Notes: generated from the sequence alone by a model not told the origin. A stretch of 64,000 nt of DNA from JAVBME01 sp031552765 (GCA_031552765.1 JAVBME010000025.1:29715-93714); one strand, 5' to 3'; positions 1 through 8,591 are shown, counted from the first letter of the stretch. Made by a program: numbers and translations.

Positions 1-1565
1 GAAAGAGGCAGATTGTCGCCGGCCGCCTCAACAGACAGCGGCGCTCCTTCCAGCAAGCCGGAAGCTATGATATTACCGCCGCCGCATTTTGCCGACAGTT
101 GCTCAAGTACCGTTTTGCCGCCGGTACGGACTATGCGTGAATCAAGGCTGTTTATATTGAGACCGCGCCAATTCATATGTTGGCTTTTGATATCGCCGAC
201 GGCAGAGATAGACGACCATGACGGCCGTCCTTCCAAAACGATGCGCCCACTCAAATCTCCGCTCAAACCCTGATCTTTAAACGCGGTGGCCAGGTCGGCG
301 CCGTCCAGGTTTGCACTGGCACTTAGTAAGTCTTTATTGTATTCATATTTCCCTGATAAGAACAGCTTGCCGCCCATGGCGACAGCAACGCTTTCTGACA
401 GCACAAAGTTACCTTCTTGCAAGTTGAAAGAAACCTTGCCGTCGGCAAAAGGTATGCTTAAGAGTTTTCCTTCTTCGAATCCGACTTGTCCTGAAGCATT
501 GAGCCCGGCCAGCTGTTTTTCCAATTGTCCGTCTAAAGTAAGTTTGACTGCTAAAGAGCCCTGCCAGGGGCTGTCTTTAAATACCAAGCCAGGATTGAAA
601 GCGTCGGTAGCCAAAACCAGCTCTCTGGCGACGGGGATATCTTTATTGATATCAAGACCACCTGATACTACCGTTTTTTGTTCATTTAATGAAACGGCCA
701 GGTCAGCAAAATCCATGACATTGTTTTTGGCTTTTATGCCGCCATTGAGCAATAATCTCACTTTGTCGCCATCGTATTTATACTCTCCGGCCACATCTAG
801 CAGCTTGGCTTCACCGGAAAAAGAATTGCCGCCGCCCTTATTTTCCCAAACCAGGCGCACTGACTGTAATATACCGGCCGCTTCGTGGATGTTTGTATAG
901 CTGCCAATGACATTAGCAAACGGAGCTACATCTATCCTGTCGCTGGCTAAACGCACATTTCCCTGTCCTTTGCTATTGATAGAGCCGGAAAGCGCCAGTT
1001 GATTTTTATCCTGCTGGACGCCTATATTAAAAGAAAAATCCGGATTGGCAGAGGCGTCGATATTGCCTGTGGCGACAAGCAGCCATTTTCCTTGCGGCGT
1101 ATCTATGTTCACATTTGTTTCATCCAGACGGACCGCGCCATAAAAAGGCGTTTCTTCTTTGTCTGATGGTTTGATGATGTTTTCTATATTCCACTGCCCT
1201 TTTTTATTCAAAGAAAGGAACACCTGGCTGTCTTTGGCCAGTTTTACCGAAGAAATAGCGGCTACCGGACCATCCTTAAAACGGTAAAGCCAGGTAAAAG
1301 GATTTATCCTCACAGCAACATACGAAGAGGTAAAAACTGTGCGGCCTTTATGGTCTTTCAGCAATACATTGTCGGCGCTTATTTCCATAAAACCGCTAAG
1401 GCGCACCTGGTCTAAGCTCAGTGCGCCGTTTAAAGTATTTGTAGTTGCCTTTAAAATCTCTTCCTTTGCTGTTGCCATCAACCCTGGCAATGCACTATAC
1501 AAGTAGGCGGCGGACATTGCAAATATAATAGCCAATACGCCTGCCAACATCTTGATTCTTTTCAT
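1..1565 (-). CDS. TamB/AsmA-like envelope protein, N-terminal part
   Basis: An open frame runs from an ATG at 1565 off the left edge, giving 521 codons without a stop; the C-terminus lies outside the window. GAGGGAA lies a few bases before the ATG. Residues about 4-25 form one hydrophobic signal anchor. The rest is a long series of short beta-strand repeats rich in Gly, Asp, Leu and Val, with recurring 'LxGxLxxxG' and 'ISADNVLLKD' type segments. This is the texture of AsmA/TamB-family proteins, which bridge the periplasm and carry lipids to, or assist protein assembly in, the outer membrane. It lies directly downstream of tolC and the mla genes, which supports an outer-membrane role. The DUF490 domain that would prove TamB is normally C-terminal and cannot be seen here, so AsmA-like remains possible. 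Confidence 0.75.
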   Translation of the reverse strand, partial: MKRIKMLAGVLAIIFAMSAAYLYSALPGLMATAKEEILKATTNTLNGALSLDQVRLSGFMEISADNVLLKDHKGRTVFTSSYVAVRINPFTWLYRFKDGPVAAISSVKLAKDSQVFLSLNKKGQWNIENIIKPSDKEETPFYGAVRLDETNVNIDTPQGKWLLVATGNIDASANPDFSFNIGVQQDKNQLALSGSINSKGQGNVRLASDRIDVAPFANVIGSYTNIHEAAGILQSVRLVWENKGGGNSFSGEAKLLDVAGEYKYDGDKVRLLLNGGIKAKNNVMDFADLAVSLNEQKTVVSGGLDINKDIPVARELVLATDAFNPGLVFKDSPWQGSLAVKLTLDGQLEKQLAGLNASGQVGFEEGKLLSIPFADGKVSFNLQEGNFVLSESVAVAMGGKLFLSGKYEYNKDLLSASANLDGADLATAFKDQGLSGDLSGRIVLEGRPSWSSISAVGDIKSQHMNWRGLNINSLDSRIVRTGGKTVLEQLSAKCGGGNIIASGLLEGAPLSVEAAGDNLPL

Positions 1566-1628
1566 CAGCTTCCCTCACCGGAGACAGCATTATATAGCAT
1601 AAAAAGTCCTAATAAACAGATATAAATC

Positions 1629-1652
1629 AGGTGGCCGAATAATCAGCCACCT
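1629..1652 (-). terminator. Hairpin after tolC
   Basis: AGGTGGC and GCCACCT form a 7-bp stem just past the tolC stop codon. The U-tract on the minus strand is weak (GATTTATAT), so this may terminate only partly and let some transcription reach the tamB-like gene. Confidence 0.5.
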
Positions 1653-1661
1653 AAATAGTTG

Positions 1662-2984
1662 TTAGTTTTTAGCCGGAGCCGTATTGATGTTGCTGGCTGG
1701 AACAACCGGTACGCCCATGGCTTTCTCGAGGTTGGCCCATGAAGTATTGTAATCATAAAGAGCTTGCACATAGTTAGTTTGCGCTTTAGTCAGTGCGACC
1801 TGGGCGTCGAGGACGTCGGTATTGGTGCCGACGCCGGCCTGGTAACGCACCTGCGCTATCTTATAGTCTTCTTTGGCTTTTTCTACGGTGACTGAAGCAG
1901 TATATATACGCTTTTCCGCTTCGCGCAAGCTAAGGTAGTCGCTACGAACTTCGAGGAAAACCCCGTCCCTGGTCTGGCGGTATTGGGCCTCACGCTGTGA
2001 TAGCATGCCCTGAGCCGCATCTACTGAACCGCGGGTCGTATTGGAATCAAAAATATTGAAGTTTACTGTTGCGTTTATGCTCCAGTTGGATTTTTCATCG
2101 CCGGGGAATTTATCTTTATCCCAGCCATGCTGAGCTCCTATGCTGATTTGCGGTATATAACCGGCGCGCGCCGCTCTTATTTCACTCTTGGCCGCATCCA
2201 CACGCTTAGCCGCCTGGGATATCTCCGGGCGGTTTATCTGGGCAAAAGAGAGGCAATCCGGAAGATTTTTATTATATTCAGAATAACCAAGGTCATCGCT
2301 TACGACAAGTTCCGTATCTAAAGGCAGGCCAATAATATTGTTTATATTAGCCAATGCTATTTCATAGTTATTTTCAGCTTTTATGAGTTCCTGCTGGGCA
2401 TCGGCCAGTTCAACTTCCGAACGCAGGACATCGGCTTTGGCCACAGTACCCACTTCATATTGCGCCTGAACATTTTTCAGGTGAAATTCCAAGCGCTCCA
2501 CCGATTCCCTGTTGAGGTTCACCATGTTCTTGGTCTGCAAAACGTCATAATAGCCGTTAGTAGCATCCAGTTTGACTTCCTGGTCGGTACGGCCTATTTC
2601 CAGCTGCGCTATCTCCACCTGCCGCCTGCTGGCATCAACGCTGCCTTTTCTCTTACCGCCCGTATATACGGGCATAGAAAAAGTAGCCACATTATTGAAG
2701 TTGTCGTCCACACTGTTATTTAAGGCCGACTGGTAGTTTTGGCTGCGCGTATCCCGGTGCTGAAAGGATATTTGCGGACCAAAGCTGCCTATTACACGTT
2801 TTTTTACACCCAGGGCATTTTGCAGATTGCCATCGGCGATAGCTGTCTTAGGATTGTTCGCCAGCGCCATTTGTATAGCTCTGTCCAAGTTCAAAGCGAT
2901 CGGATCCGCCAAGGCCGGCTGGCTGAAAAAAAGTGTTCCACAAAACACCGCCGCTAAACAGCAGGATTTATATTTAATATGCAT
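1662..2984 (-). CDS. tolC: TolC-family outer-membrane efflux/secretion channel
   Basis: 440 residues, the usual TolC size. The ATG at 2984 is chosen over an upstream one at 3020 because AAGGAGG lies 9 bases before it and the protein then begins with a clean signal peptide (about residues 1-27, cleaved after SQPALA). Two homologous halves follow, each with long heptad-like helices and short strands, as expected for the trimeric outer-membrane factor. 'GVKKRVIGSFGPQIS' begins one half and 'AARAGYIPQISI' the other. The family forms the outer-membrane exit duct for RND, ABC or MFS pumps with a periplasmic adaptor. It lies next to mlaD and the tamB-like gene but has its own strong promoter at 3033-3061. 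The substrate cannot be told from sequence. Confidence 0.92.
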   Translation of the reverse strand: MHIKYKSCCLAAVFCGTLFFSQPALADPIALNLDRAIQMALANNPKTAIADGNLQNALGVKKRVIGSFGPQISFQHRDTRSQNYQSALNNSVDDNFNNVATFSMPVYTGGKRKGSVDASRRQVEIAQLEIGRTDQEVKLDATNGYYDVLQTKNMVNLNRESVERLEFHLKNVQAQYEVGTVAKADVLRSEVELADAQQELIKAENNYEIALANINNIIGLPLDTELVVSDDLGYSEYNKNLPDCLSFAQINRPEISQAAKRVDAAKSEIRAARAGYIPQISIGAQHGWDKDKFPGDEKSNWSINATVNFNIFDSNTTRGSVDAAQGMLSQREAQYRQTRDGVFLEVRSDYLSLREAEKRIYTASVTVEKAKEDYKIAQVRYQAGVGTNTDVLDAQVALTKAQTNYVQALYDYNTSWANLEKAMGVPVVPASNINTAPAKN

Positions 2985-3032
2985 GACAAAAAGCCTCCTT
3001 AGTACCCAATTGCAACGCAATCTGCTGAACTT

Positions 3033-3061
3033 ATTATATTAAGCCTGGTAAAACATGTCAA
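3033..3061 (-). promoter_or_regulatory. Consensus sigma-70 promoter of tolC
   Basis: On the minus strand, TTGACA and TATAAT are separated by 17 bases, a perfect match to the housekeeping consensus. The predicted start lies about 40 bases before the tolC ATG. It implies strong tolC expression independent of the mla genes. Confidence 0.85.
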
Positions 3062-3099
3062 CAAAATGCCGGTGACAAGATTGTAACAAATTTGTGTCA

Positions 3100-4374
3100 T
3101 TAAAAATAGCCCCTTATGCCTAAATATGCGCTATCTGAAGCGTTCTTTCTAACATCAAGGCTTTCCCCCACCAGAGAAATGCGGTCAGTGAGCCGTATCT
3201 CACCACCAACACGCACTTTGAAATTATTGGGGTCATAAGCATCGGCAGAAAACCTAAGCCATTTCAGCGGGGCAAAATCCACCCCGGCGCCGACTTCACC
3301 AAGGATCAGGCCTGCCCTTATACCGGCATAATCATTCCCTTTCCCGTATTGCAGGTTAAAATCATTCCCCTCACCGATATCCGACACCCCCAGCAGGAAA
3401 AAATCCCTTTTGGAAGGAGCAATGCGTAAATTGGCGTCCACTCTGTATTTATCCGGTTTGTCGCCATATTTTATATCAAGCGCGGGAGTCACTTTTATTT
3501 CGCCTACGCGTCCCAGTATCTTGTTGGCTTTTTCGCTGGCTTCCCGGGCATTTTTTATCGTTACCTGTATATCGTCTTTGGTTTTGGGGTCTCCGGTCAC
3601 AGTCTCGATGCTTTTGGTTATTTTCTCTATATTGGCGCTGGCCTCTTTCAAGTTGTGCAAAGTAGCGATGACTTCCCGGCTGGTCTGCCCGTTATTGTCG
3701 ATATCGCGCAGCATAGTATCCATGCGCCCAGCTACGCTGTTCATATGTATAGACATCTGGTTGAACTGCTGGACCATATTATCAAGTTCCGCCTGGTTAT
3801 GCCCTGCTACCTCGGCAAACACCCGGCTGAGCTCTTTTATGCTGTCCGTTATTTCTTTGGCATTTATAACAGTTCCTTTTATGGAAGTCTGTACATCCTT
3901 ATCGGCAAAAATCGAATTGACCGCATCGGCCATGGTTTCCAGTTTGTGCAAAACATTAGTGCCGGCGGCCAGGAAACTGTCCACACTTGCGCCATAGGCT
4001 CCGGCGACTTCAGCGCCCGGTTTTATATATTCCCCGGTTATCTGCTCCGGCGGGTCTATATCTATAAACATGCCGCCCATCATTCCCTCAGAGCCCAATA
4101 AGAAATTCGAGCCCACGGGTATTTTCAGCTCTTTTTTAATAGATACTATTACTTTTACGGAATTGCCAAAGACTTCGAGTTTTTCAACTTTGCCTACCGG
4201 TACGCCGACGTAATTTACTATATTCCCTTTTTTAAGTCCGGAAGCCCTGCTGTATTTTATCGTCAAGTCATAGCTGTTGGTAGACAAACTGAATACCCCC
4301 AAAAAGGTAACTATACCCATCAATAAAACGATACCTGCCAGTACAAGCGCACCTACTTTGGTTTCGTTATTCAT
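3100..4374 (-). CDS. mlaD: MlaD-type MCE protein with long C-terminal extension
   Basis: 424 residues from the ATG at 4374 (AAAGGAG 8 bases upstream); an upstream in-frame start at 4428 would lie inside mlaF. Residues about 7-27 form one membrane helix. Residues about 35-115 are an MCE domain ('SGLKKGNIVNYVGVPVGKV'). Residues about 130-290 are a long, probably coiled, helical stretch rich in Asn, Thr and Ala. Residues about 295-424 are alternating polar and hydrophobic strands ending in an aromatic residue ('GIRGYF'), like an outer-membrane barrel. E. coli MlaD is under half this length. In the family, MlaD hexamers carry phospholipids with the MlaE permease and MlaF ATPase. The gene overlaps mlaF by 8 bases. 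No mlaB or mlaC is present. A trans-envelope form is inferred from the extension. Confidence 0.92.
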   Translation of the reverse strand: MNNETKVGALVLAGIVLLMGIVTFLGVFSLSTNSYDLTIKYSRASGLKKGNIVNYVGVPVGKVEKLEVFGNSVKVIVSIKKELKIPVGSNFLLGSEGMMGGMFIDIDPPEQITGEYIKPGAEVAGAYGASVDSFLAAGTNVLHKLETMADAVNSIFADKDVQTSIKGTVINAKEITDSIKELSRVFAEVAGHNQAELDNMVQQFNQMSIHMNSVAGRMDTMLRDIDNNGQTSREVIATLHNLKEASANIEKITKSIETVTGDPKTKDDIQVTIKNAREASEKANKILGRVGEIKVTPALDIKYGDKPDKYRVDANLRIAPSKRDFFLLGVSDIGEGNDFNLQYGKGNDYAGIRAGLILGEVGAGVDFAPLKWLRFSADAYDPNNFKVRVGGEIRLTDRISLVGESLDVRKNASDSAYLGIRGYF

Positions 4375-5146
4375 CGACCTGGCTCCTTTCTGGTTGTATG
4401 CACAAATCTTTCGATACTTTGCGGACAAATTTCTTCACTACCGGATGGTCGCATTCCAGTATCTCTTGCGGAGTACCGCGGGCAATTATCACGCCCTCTG
4501 CTATCATTGCTATTTTATCCGCCACACGGAAGGCCGATTCCATATCGTGCGTCACAAGTACGGAAGTCATGGCCAGCCGTTTTTTTGTTTCGACCATCAA
4601 ATCGTCAATAACGTCGGACATAACAGGATCAAGGCCCGCAGTAGGCTCGTCATACAAAAGGATCTTGGGCCTTGGAGCAATCGCCCTCGCCAGGCTTACC
4701 CGCTTTTTCATGCCGCCGGACAACTCATTCGGCATATAGTGGGAGTAGCCGGCCAGTCCGACCAGTTCCAGCGCCCTTTCCACCGTTTCACGTATCTCTT
4801 TTTCATTCTTATTTGTCCTGCGCCTTAAGCCAAAGGCTACATTTTCGCCGACGGACATTGAATCGAACAAAGCGGAATATTGAAAGACCATGCCCATGTT
4901 TTTGCGCAGCGCATTCCACTGGTTTTCATCATATTTTTCCACCCGCTGCCCGTCGATGATAATTTCACCGCCGGTCGGCTGCGACAGCCCGATCAGCATG
5001 CGCAAAAGAGTGCTTTTGCCTGAACCGCTGGGTCCAATAATGCCCAGCACCTTACCGGCCGCTATCTCCAGATTAATGCCGTCCAGCACTTTTCTTTCCC
5101 CATATGCCATTTGCACATCTATCATCTGTATCGCTGCCGTTTGCAT
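4367..5146 (-). CDS. mlaF: MlaF-type ABC transporter ATPase
   Basis: 259 residues. I place the start at the ATG at 5146, five bases after GGAGG; an ATG at 5158 is also in frame. The protein has Walker A GPSGSGKST near residue 38, the Q-loop 'MGMVFQYSALFDSM', signature 'ELSGGMKKRVSLARA', Walker B 'ILLYDEPTAGLDP' and the H-loop 'VTHDMES'. The 'LSGGM' signature and 'YSALFDSMSVGENV' are typical of the Mla/Ttg2A/Mkl subfamily. It energises phospholipid movement by the MlaE permease. It lies between mlaE (12-base gap) and mlaD (8-base overlap), so the three are translated as one unit. Confidence 0.95.
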   Translation of the reverse strand: MQTAAIQMIDVQMAYGERKVLDGINLEIAAGKVLGIIGPSGSGKSTLLRMLIGLSQPTGGEIIIDGQRVEKYDENQWNALRKNMGMVFQYSALFDSMSVGENVAFGLRRRTNKNEKEIRETVERALELVGLAGYSHYMPNELSGGMKKRVSLARAIAPRPKILLYDEPTAGLDPVMSDVIDDLMVETKKRLAMTSVLVTHDMESAFRVADKIAMIAEGVIIARGTPQEILECDHPVVKKFVRKVSKDLCIQPERSQVDE

Positions 5147-5157
5147 CAGCGCCTCCA

Positions 5158-5934
5158 TCAGTTCACGTATAGAACAACCGAAAGGAAATAATTGCTGATA
5201 AAAATCAGTATTATAGATAATACGACCGAATTTGTAGTAGAAATACCTACGCCCTCAGCTCCCGCAACTGTCGTCAGGCCTTTATGACAGCCGATAAGCG
5301 CTATTATCCCGCCAAAAAACATACATTTTATCAGGCCGCCGATTATATCAAAAGGCTCGCAAAAGGTTTTTATCGAATTAAGGTAAGCGCTGGACGTAAT
5401 ACCAGCATACATGTCGGCTACCAAAAAACCGCCCCACGAACCTATGACATTGGCAAAAACACCCAGAATCGGCACAGTTAAAACACAGGCCCAAAACCGG
5501 GGCACAACAAGGTAATTGATCGGGCTGACCGCCATGACCCGCAAGGCGTCTATCTGTTCAGTCACTTTCATGCTGCCTATTTCCGCGGTGATCGCGGCCC
5601 CCACCCTGCCGGCCACGACAATGCCCACCAGTATGGGCACCAGTTCGCGCCCCATGGCAATAGTCACTATTCCGCCAACAGAGTCCGCCGCGCCGAGTTT
5701 TACAAATTCTTTCGCTGTCTGCACGGCAAACACCATGCCTGCCGTCATCGTAGTTATCAAAACTATGGGCAGTGAGTCTGCGCCAAGTCTGGCCATTTGT
5801 TTTATTGTCTCGGCAATATCGGCTTTATTAAGACGCTTTAGGGTTTCCCATAGCAAAAGCGCTATGCGCCCTGCACTTGTACTTTTCGCTATAGTCCAGC
5901 GGCCCAACCAAGCCACTGCGGAAAATAACTTCAT
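5158..5934 (-). CDS. mlaE: MlaE-type ABC transporter permease
   Basis: 258 residues from the ATG at 5934, preceded by AGGAGG at a 6-base spacing. About five membrane helices are visible. The conserved MlaE core 'VGRVGAAITAEIGSMKVTEQIDALRVM' lies near residues 108-134. The family is the dimeric inner-membrane permease of the phospholipid transporter. It is first gene of mlaE-mlaF-mlaD. The 113 bases upstream hold the terminator of the S55-domain gene and AT-rich sequence; I see no convincing promoter there. Confidence 0.95.
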   Translation of the reverse strand: MKLFSAVAWLGRWTIAKSTSAGRIALLLWETLKRLNKADIAETIKQMARLGADSLPIVLITTMTAGMVFAVQTAKEFVKLGAADSVGGIVTIAMGRELVPILVGIVVAGRVGAAITAEIGSMKVTEQIDALRVMAVSPINYLVVPRFWACVLTVPILGVFANVIGSWGGFLVADMYAGITSSAYLNSIKTFCEPFDIIGGLIKCMFFGGIIALIGCHKGLTTVAGAEGVGISTTNSVVLSIILIFISNYFLSVVLYVN

Positions 5935-6047
5935 GGCCGACCTCCTGAAATCTAGCATCCAAATATAATTATTCCATATAAAAAATTTTTTACCTGCTAT
6001 TTGATAGTGAATTTATTTATATCAAACTGTCAGTTCTAACTAAAGAA

Positions 6048-6090
6048 AGAAAAAACATAGCCGGATATACCCTATCCGGCTATGTTTTTT
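6048..6090 (-). terminator. Rho-independent terminator of the S55-domain gene
   Basis: ACATAGCCGGATA pairs with TATCCGGCTATGT, with a T-run on the minus strand. It sits immediately after the stop codon at 6091. The A-run before the stem makes it potentially bidirectional. It separates the S55-domain gene from mlaEFD. Confidence 0.85.
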
Positions 6091-8121
6091 TCAGCCGTCA
6101 ATACCTATTGTTTCCTGAACGTTTACTATCTCTACACTGGTGACAGTTTCACCGGTCACTATCTGGTATACCGGGGTATTGGTCTTATATTTACTGCCTC
6201 TGACAAATTCGTTTATCTGCTGTTCTTTTACTGCGGAAGGGACTGTTCCGGCATTTTTTTTGCCGTTTTTACTGGCAGGTCCTTTGTCTGTAGTGCCATA
6301 TAAAAGGTCGACTACTACGTCATGGTTACAATCTCTTTTATTAAATTCATCGATCTCTTCGGCAAAAGTTTTATTTTTGTCGGTATCCTGCCTGAGCAGT
6401 ACGGCCGCTTCAGCTAACTGCTGCTGCTGCACTACATTTTGCAGGCCGGCCAAAGAGGTGCCCCCTCTTATCATCAGCGGCATAGTGCCTTCTTCTTGCT
6501 CTTTTGGCACGGTGAAATGAACTACTTTGGTGAATTTATCACCGCGGTAGGGCTGCAAAGTTACTTCTATCCCGATAGTATCGCCGGGATTAGCCTTTTC
6601 CGCCAACGGGCGGGCGGAAAGAATGGTCGCGGTATTGCGCTGGTCGGTTATCTCTATTTGCACATCTATGTCTGTCAAAGATACCGGATAGTAGCGGTTT
6701 CTAGTCAAAAGACGCAGGCCAGCCGCCAGTTCGCTCGTCAGCGATTCCGTTATATTGCGTGAACTGTAAAACATATTTTCCCGTTTTATTTCCCGCCCAT
6801 CAGGCAGGTCGGCAGCCCGGACGGTAAATTTTATCACAGCCGTCCCTTCGCCTTTTCTGTCCACAGTACGGTCTATTATGCTCACCGCCGCCGCCTCGGC
6901 CAAGGCCGGAGAAAATATCTCGTCATTCACTATTTGTACGGTAGACGATTTGTGTATGCCGCGGGTAAAATCGCTGACCGTTATGAGCATGGGCACGACA
7001 TCCGGATAAGTCCCTATTTTACCGCTAACGCCGGATCCACGGTCCTGCATGACCGTACCGAGCATTTTACCGGACGCGCCGACCTTAAAAGCGCTGTTGA
7101 TAGAACTTACAGTAGTAAATGTCCAGGCATTGCTCAAAAAATAGTTTACACTGCCGCGCTTGGTAAACGGATGCCCGAAAGCAAGCACTTCGTCGCCATC
7201 CACCCAGGTCACCGTACCTAAAACGCCAAGGCTCATATCGCCGCGGATAAGTTCAACGCTTACTGCGCTTCCCGGCTCCAGTTTTATATCTGCCGTACCG
7301 TAAGGCGCTTCCCCTACGGAATAAGGCACTATGTCAAATTCTTTTAACTGTTGTCGCAAGATTTCGAGGCCCTGCGCGCTAAACCCGCGCGCCATCAACG
7401 GCGTGGCTTTAGGTTTAGGGTTTGCCGGAGGCAGATAGGTATCGGCTGCGGCATTGTCTTTTTTAGCAACACTGCCGTCATCTATATTTGATCCTGTTTC
7501 GCCTTTTTTACTGTCGGTGTTTTTATTTTTCTTAGCGGTTTTCTTTGTTTTTTCAGGGTCTTTAGCACTGTCGGCATCTTTACCTTTGTCGCCGGCAGCA
7601 TCCTTTTTTTCTTGCTCGCGCTCTTTAGTGAGTTTGGTTATTTCCGCATTGTCTTCAGCTCTTTGCCGTGCGGCTTTTTCCGCCTTACGCTTTTCTTTTT
7701 TCGCCACTTCTATGCGCATATCCTCGGATATTTTTAGCATTTCCGCAATAGGGGTGAGCATACATATCCGGGGGTCGGAAAGGTTCCAGCCAAAAGCCAC
7801 GGCGCCGGCAAGTTTCCCGTTAAAGAAAACCGGGCTGCCGCTCATGCCCTGCGCCACTCCGCCTGCGCGGTCTATGGCATCGCCATACAAGCGCACCAGT
7901 ATCAGATCCCCGCCGGTACTGCCGGAATTTTTCATGACGCCGATGACTTTTACCTGGAATTCTTCTATCTTGCTGCCGGAAATCACTGTTTTGCCAATAC
8001 CTACCATGCCTTCTGAAAGCTGGTCTGTCGTTATTATCTCAGGCGGCGCAGCCATGCCGGCAGGACAATAAACCAGCAAAAGCAAAAGGACGCAAACACC
8101 AAGAATCCTGCTAAATTTCAA
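6091..8121 (-). CDS. Secreted SpoIVB/peptidase S55-domain protein, function unknown
   Basis: 676 residues from the TTG at 8121, about 6 bases after AAGGGTGG; a start at 8151 would add residues before the signal peptide. The signal peptide covers about residues 1-24 (ends 'GMAA'). Residues about 30-140 contain the S55 serine motif 'GGVAQGMSGSPVFF'. About 90 Lys/Glu/Asp-rich low-complexity residues follow (about 150-240). The remaining half carries 'VLAFGHPFTKRG', which has the S55 histidine context. The SpoIVB family is serine proteases. Here the Ser motif precedes the His motif, the reverse of SpoIVB itself, so I call the domain but not activity. It is isolated by hairpins on both sides and lies between the secreted lipoyl-type protein and the mla operon. 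An envelope role is inferred from location. Confidence 0.8.
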   Translation of the reverse strand: MKFSRILGVCVLLLLLVYCPAGMAAPPEIITTDQLSEGMVGIGKTVISGSKIEEFQVKVIGVMKNSGSTGGDLILVRLYGDAIDRAGGVAQGMSGSPVFFNGKLAGAVAFGWNLSDPRICMLTPIAEMLKISEDMRIEVAKKEKRKAEKAARQRAEDNAEITKLTKEREQEKKDAAGDKGKDADSAKDPEKTKKTAKKNKNTDSKKGETGSNIDDGSVAKKDNAAADTYLPPANPKPKATPLMARGFSAQGLEILRQQLKEFDIVPYSVGEAPYGTADIKLEPGSAVSVELIRGDMSLGVLGTVTWVDGDEVLAFGHPFTKRGSVNYFLSNAWTFTTVSSINSAFKVGASGKMLGTVMQDRGSGVSGKIGTYPDVVPMLITVSDFTRGIHKSSTVQIVNDEIFSPALAEAAAVSIIDRTVDRKGEGTAVIKFTVRAADLPDGREIKRENMFYSSRNITESLTSELAAGLRLLTRNRYYPVSLTDIDVQIEITDQRNTATILSARPLAEKANPGDTIGIEVTLQPYRGDKFTKVVHFTVPKEQEEGTMPLMIRGGTSLAGLQNVVQQQQLAEAAVLLRQDTDKNKTFAEEIDEFNKRDCNHDVVVDLLYGTTDKGPASKNGKKNAGTVPSAVKEQQINEFVRGSKYKTNTPVYQIVTGETVTSVEIVNVQETIGIDG

Positions 8122-8150
8122 AGTAACCACCCTTTCTTGATAATAACACA

Positions 8151-8200
8151 CATAACCGGGCGCAGGATGTTATATCCGCAACATCCGTTGCCCGGCTATG
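8151..8200 (-). terminator. Structured intergenic hairpin, probable terminator
   Basis: CATAGCCGGGC pairs with GCCCGGTTATG (one G-U in the minus-strand RNA), enclosing a second stem GGATGTT/AACATCC. It lies between the small lipoyl-type gene and the S55 gene. The minus-strand U-tract is poor, while T8 follows it on the plus strand, so direction is uncertain. Confidence 0.5.
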
Positions 8201-8216
8201 CTTTTTTTTCACTGAT

Positions 8217-8522
8217 TTATCTGGCGGATTGTATTTTAGCAACCGCCTGTCCGCTTACGATTTTGTCACCAGGCGCTACCAGCACCTCTAGCACCGTACC
8301 GTCCGTATTGGCCCTGGCGGCAGGCGCCGGGCCGGCAACACTATTTATATACACCAGTACCTGGCCTTCTTTAACTACTGCTCCTGTTTTTACCAGGTTG
8401 TTTGCACTCACCGTACCATTCAAAGTACTGGTCTGCACTACGATCGATGCGGCGTAGGCCCAGGCGGCAAAAGAAAGCGCAACCGCCAGTGTCAAGATCA
8501 TGATACGTTTTGAACGCAACAT
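8217..8522 (-). CDS. Small secreted lipoyl/biotinyl-hairpin protein
   Basis: 101 residues from the ATG at 8522, just after GAGGTGG; a GTG 9 bases upstream is less likely. A signal peptide spans about residues 1-25 (ends 'AWAYA'). The rest is one lipoyl-like hairpin domain: 'VVKEGQVLVYINS' and then 'GTVLEVLVAPGDKIVSGQAVAKI', the barrel-sandwich pattern of HlyD/AcrA adaptors and of biotin carriers. No lysine sits in an MKM-type turn, so covalent modification is not expected. It lacks the coiled-coil and membrane-fusion domains of a full adaptor. It has its own consensus-like promoter. Function unknown; an accessory to an envelope pump is possible, given tolC nearby. Confidence 0.75.
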   Translation of the reverse strand: MLRSKRIMILTLAVALSFAAWAYAASIVVQTSTLNGTVSANNLVKTGAVVKEGQVLVYINSVAGPAPAARANTDGTVLEVLVAPGDKIVSGQAVAKIQSAR

Positions 8523-8545
8523 AAAAACCACCTCTCTTTAGCTAT

Positions 8546-8574
8546 ATTATACTAGAAATTTGCAGTATAAACAA
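8546..8574 (-). promoter_or_regulatory. Promoter of the small lipoyl-hairpin gene
   Basis: TTGTTT and TATAAT with a 17-base spacer on the minus strand, ending about 24 bases before the start codon. This makes the small gene a separate transcription unit from the AMIN gene upstream. Confidence 0.7.
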
Positions 8575-8591
8575 AAGAGATTTTTGTGAAA

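Noticed and set aside
13..900. Plus-strand open frames at the left edge
   Set aside because: They are mirror frames of the minus-strand TamB-like gene, with low-complexity composition and no ribosome sites.
8151..8215. Plus-strand terminator with T8
   Set aside because: No plus-strand gene ends here, and the stem pairs better (G-U) as minus-strand RNA, so I list it for the minus strand.
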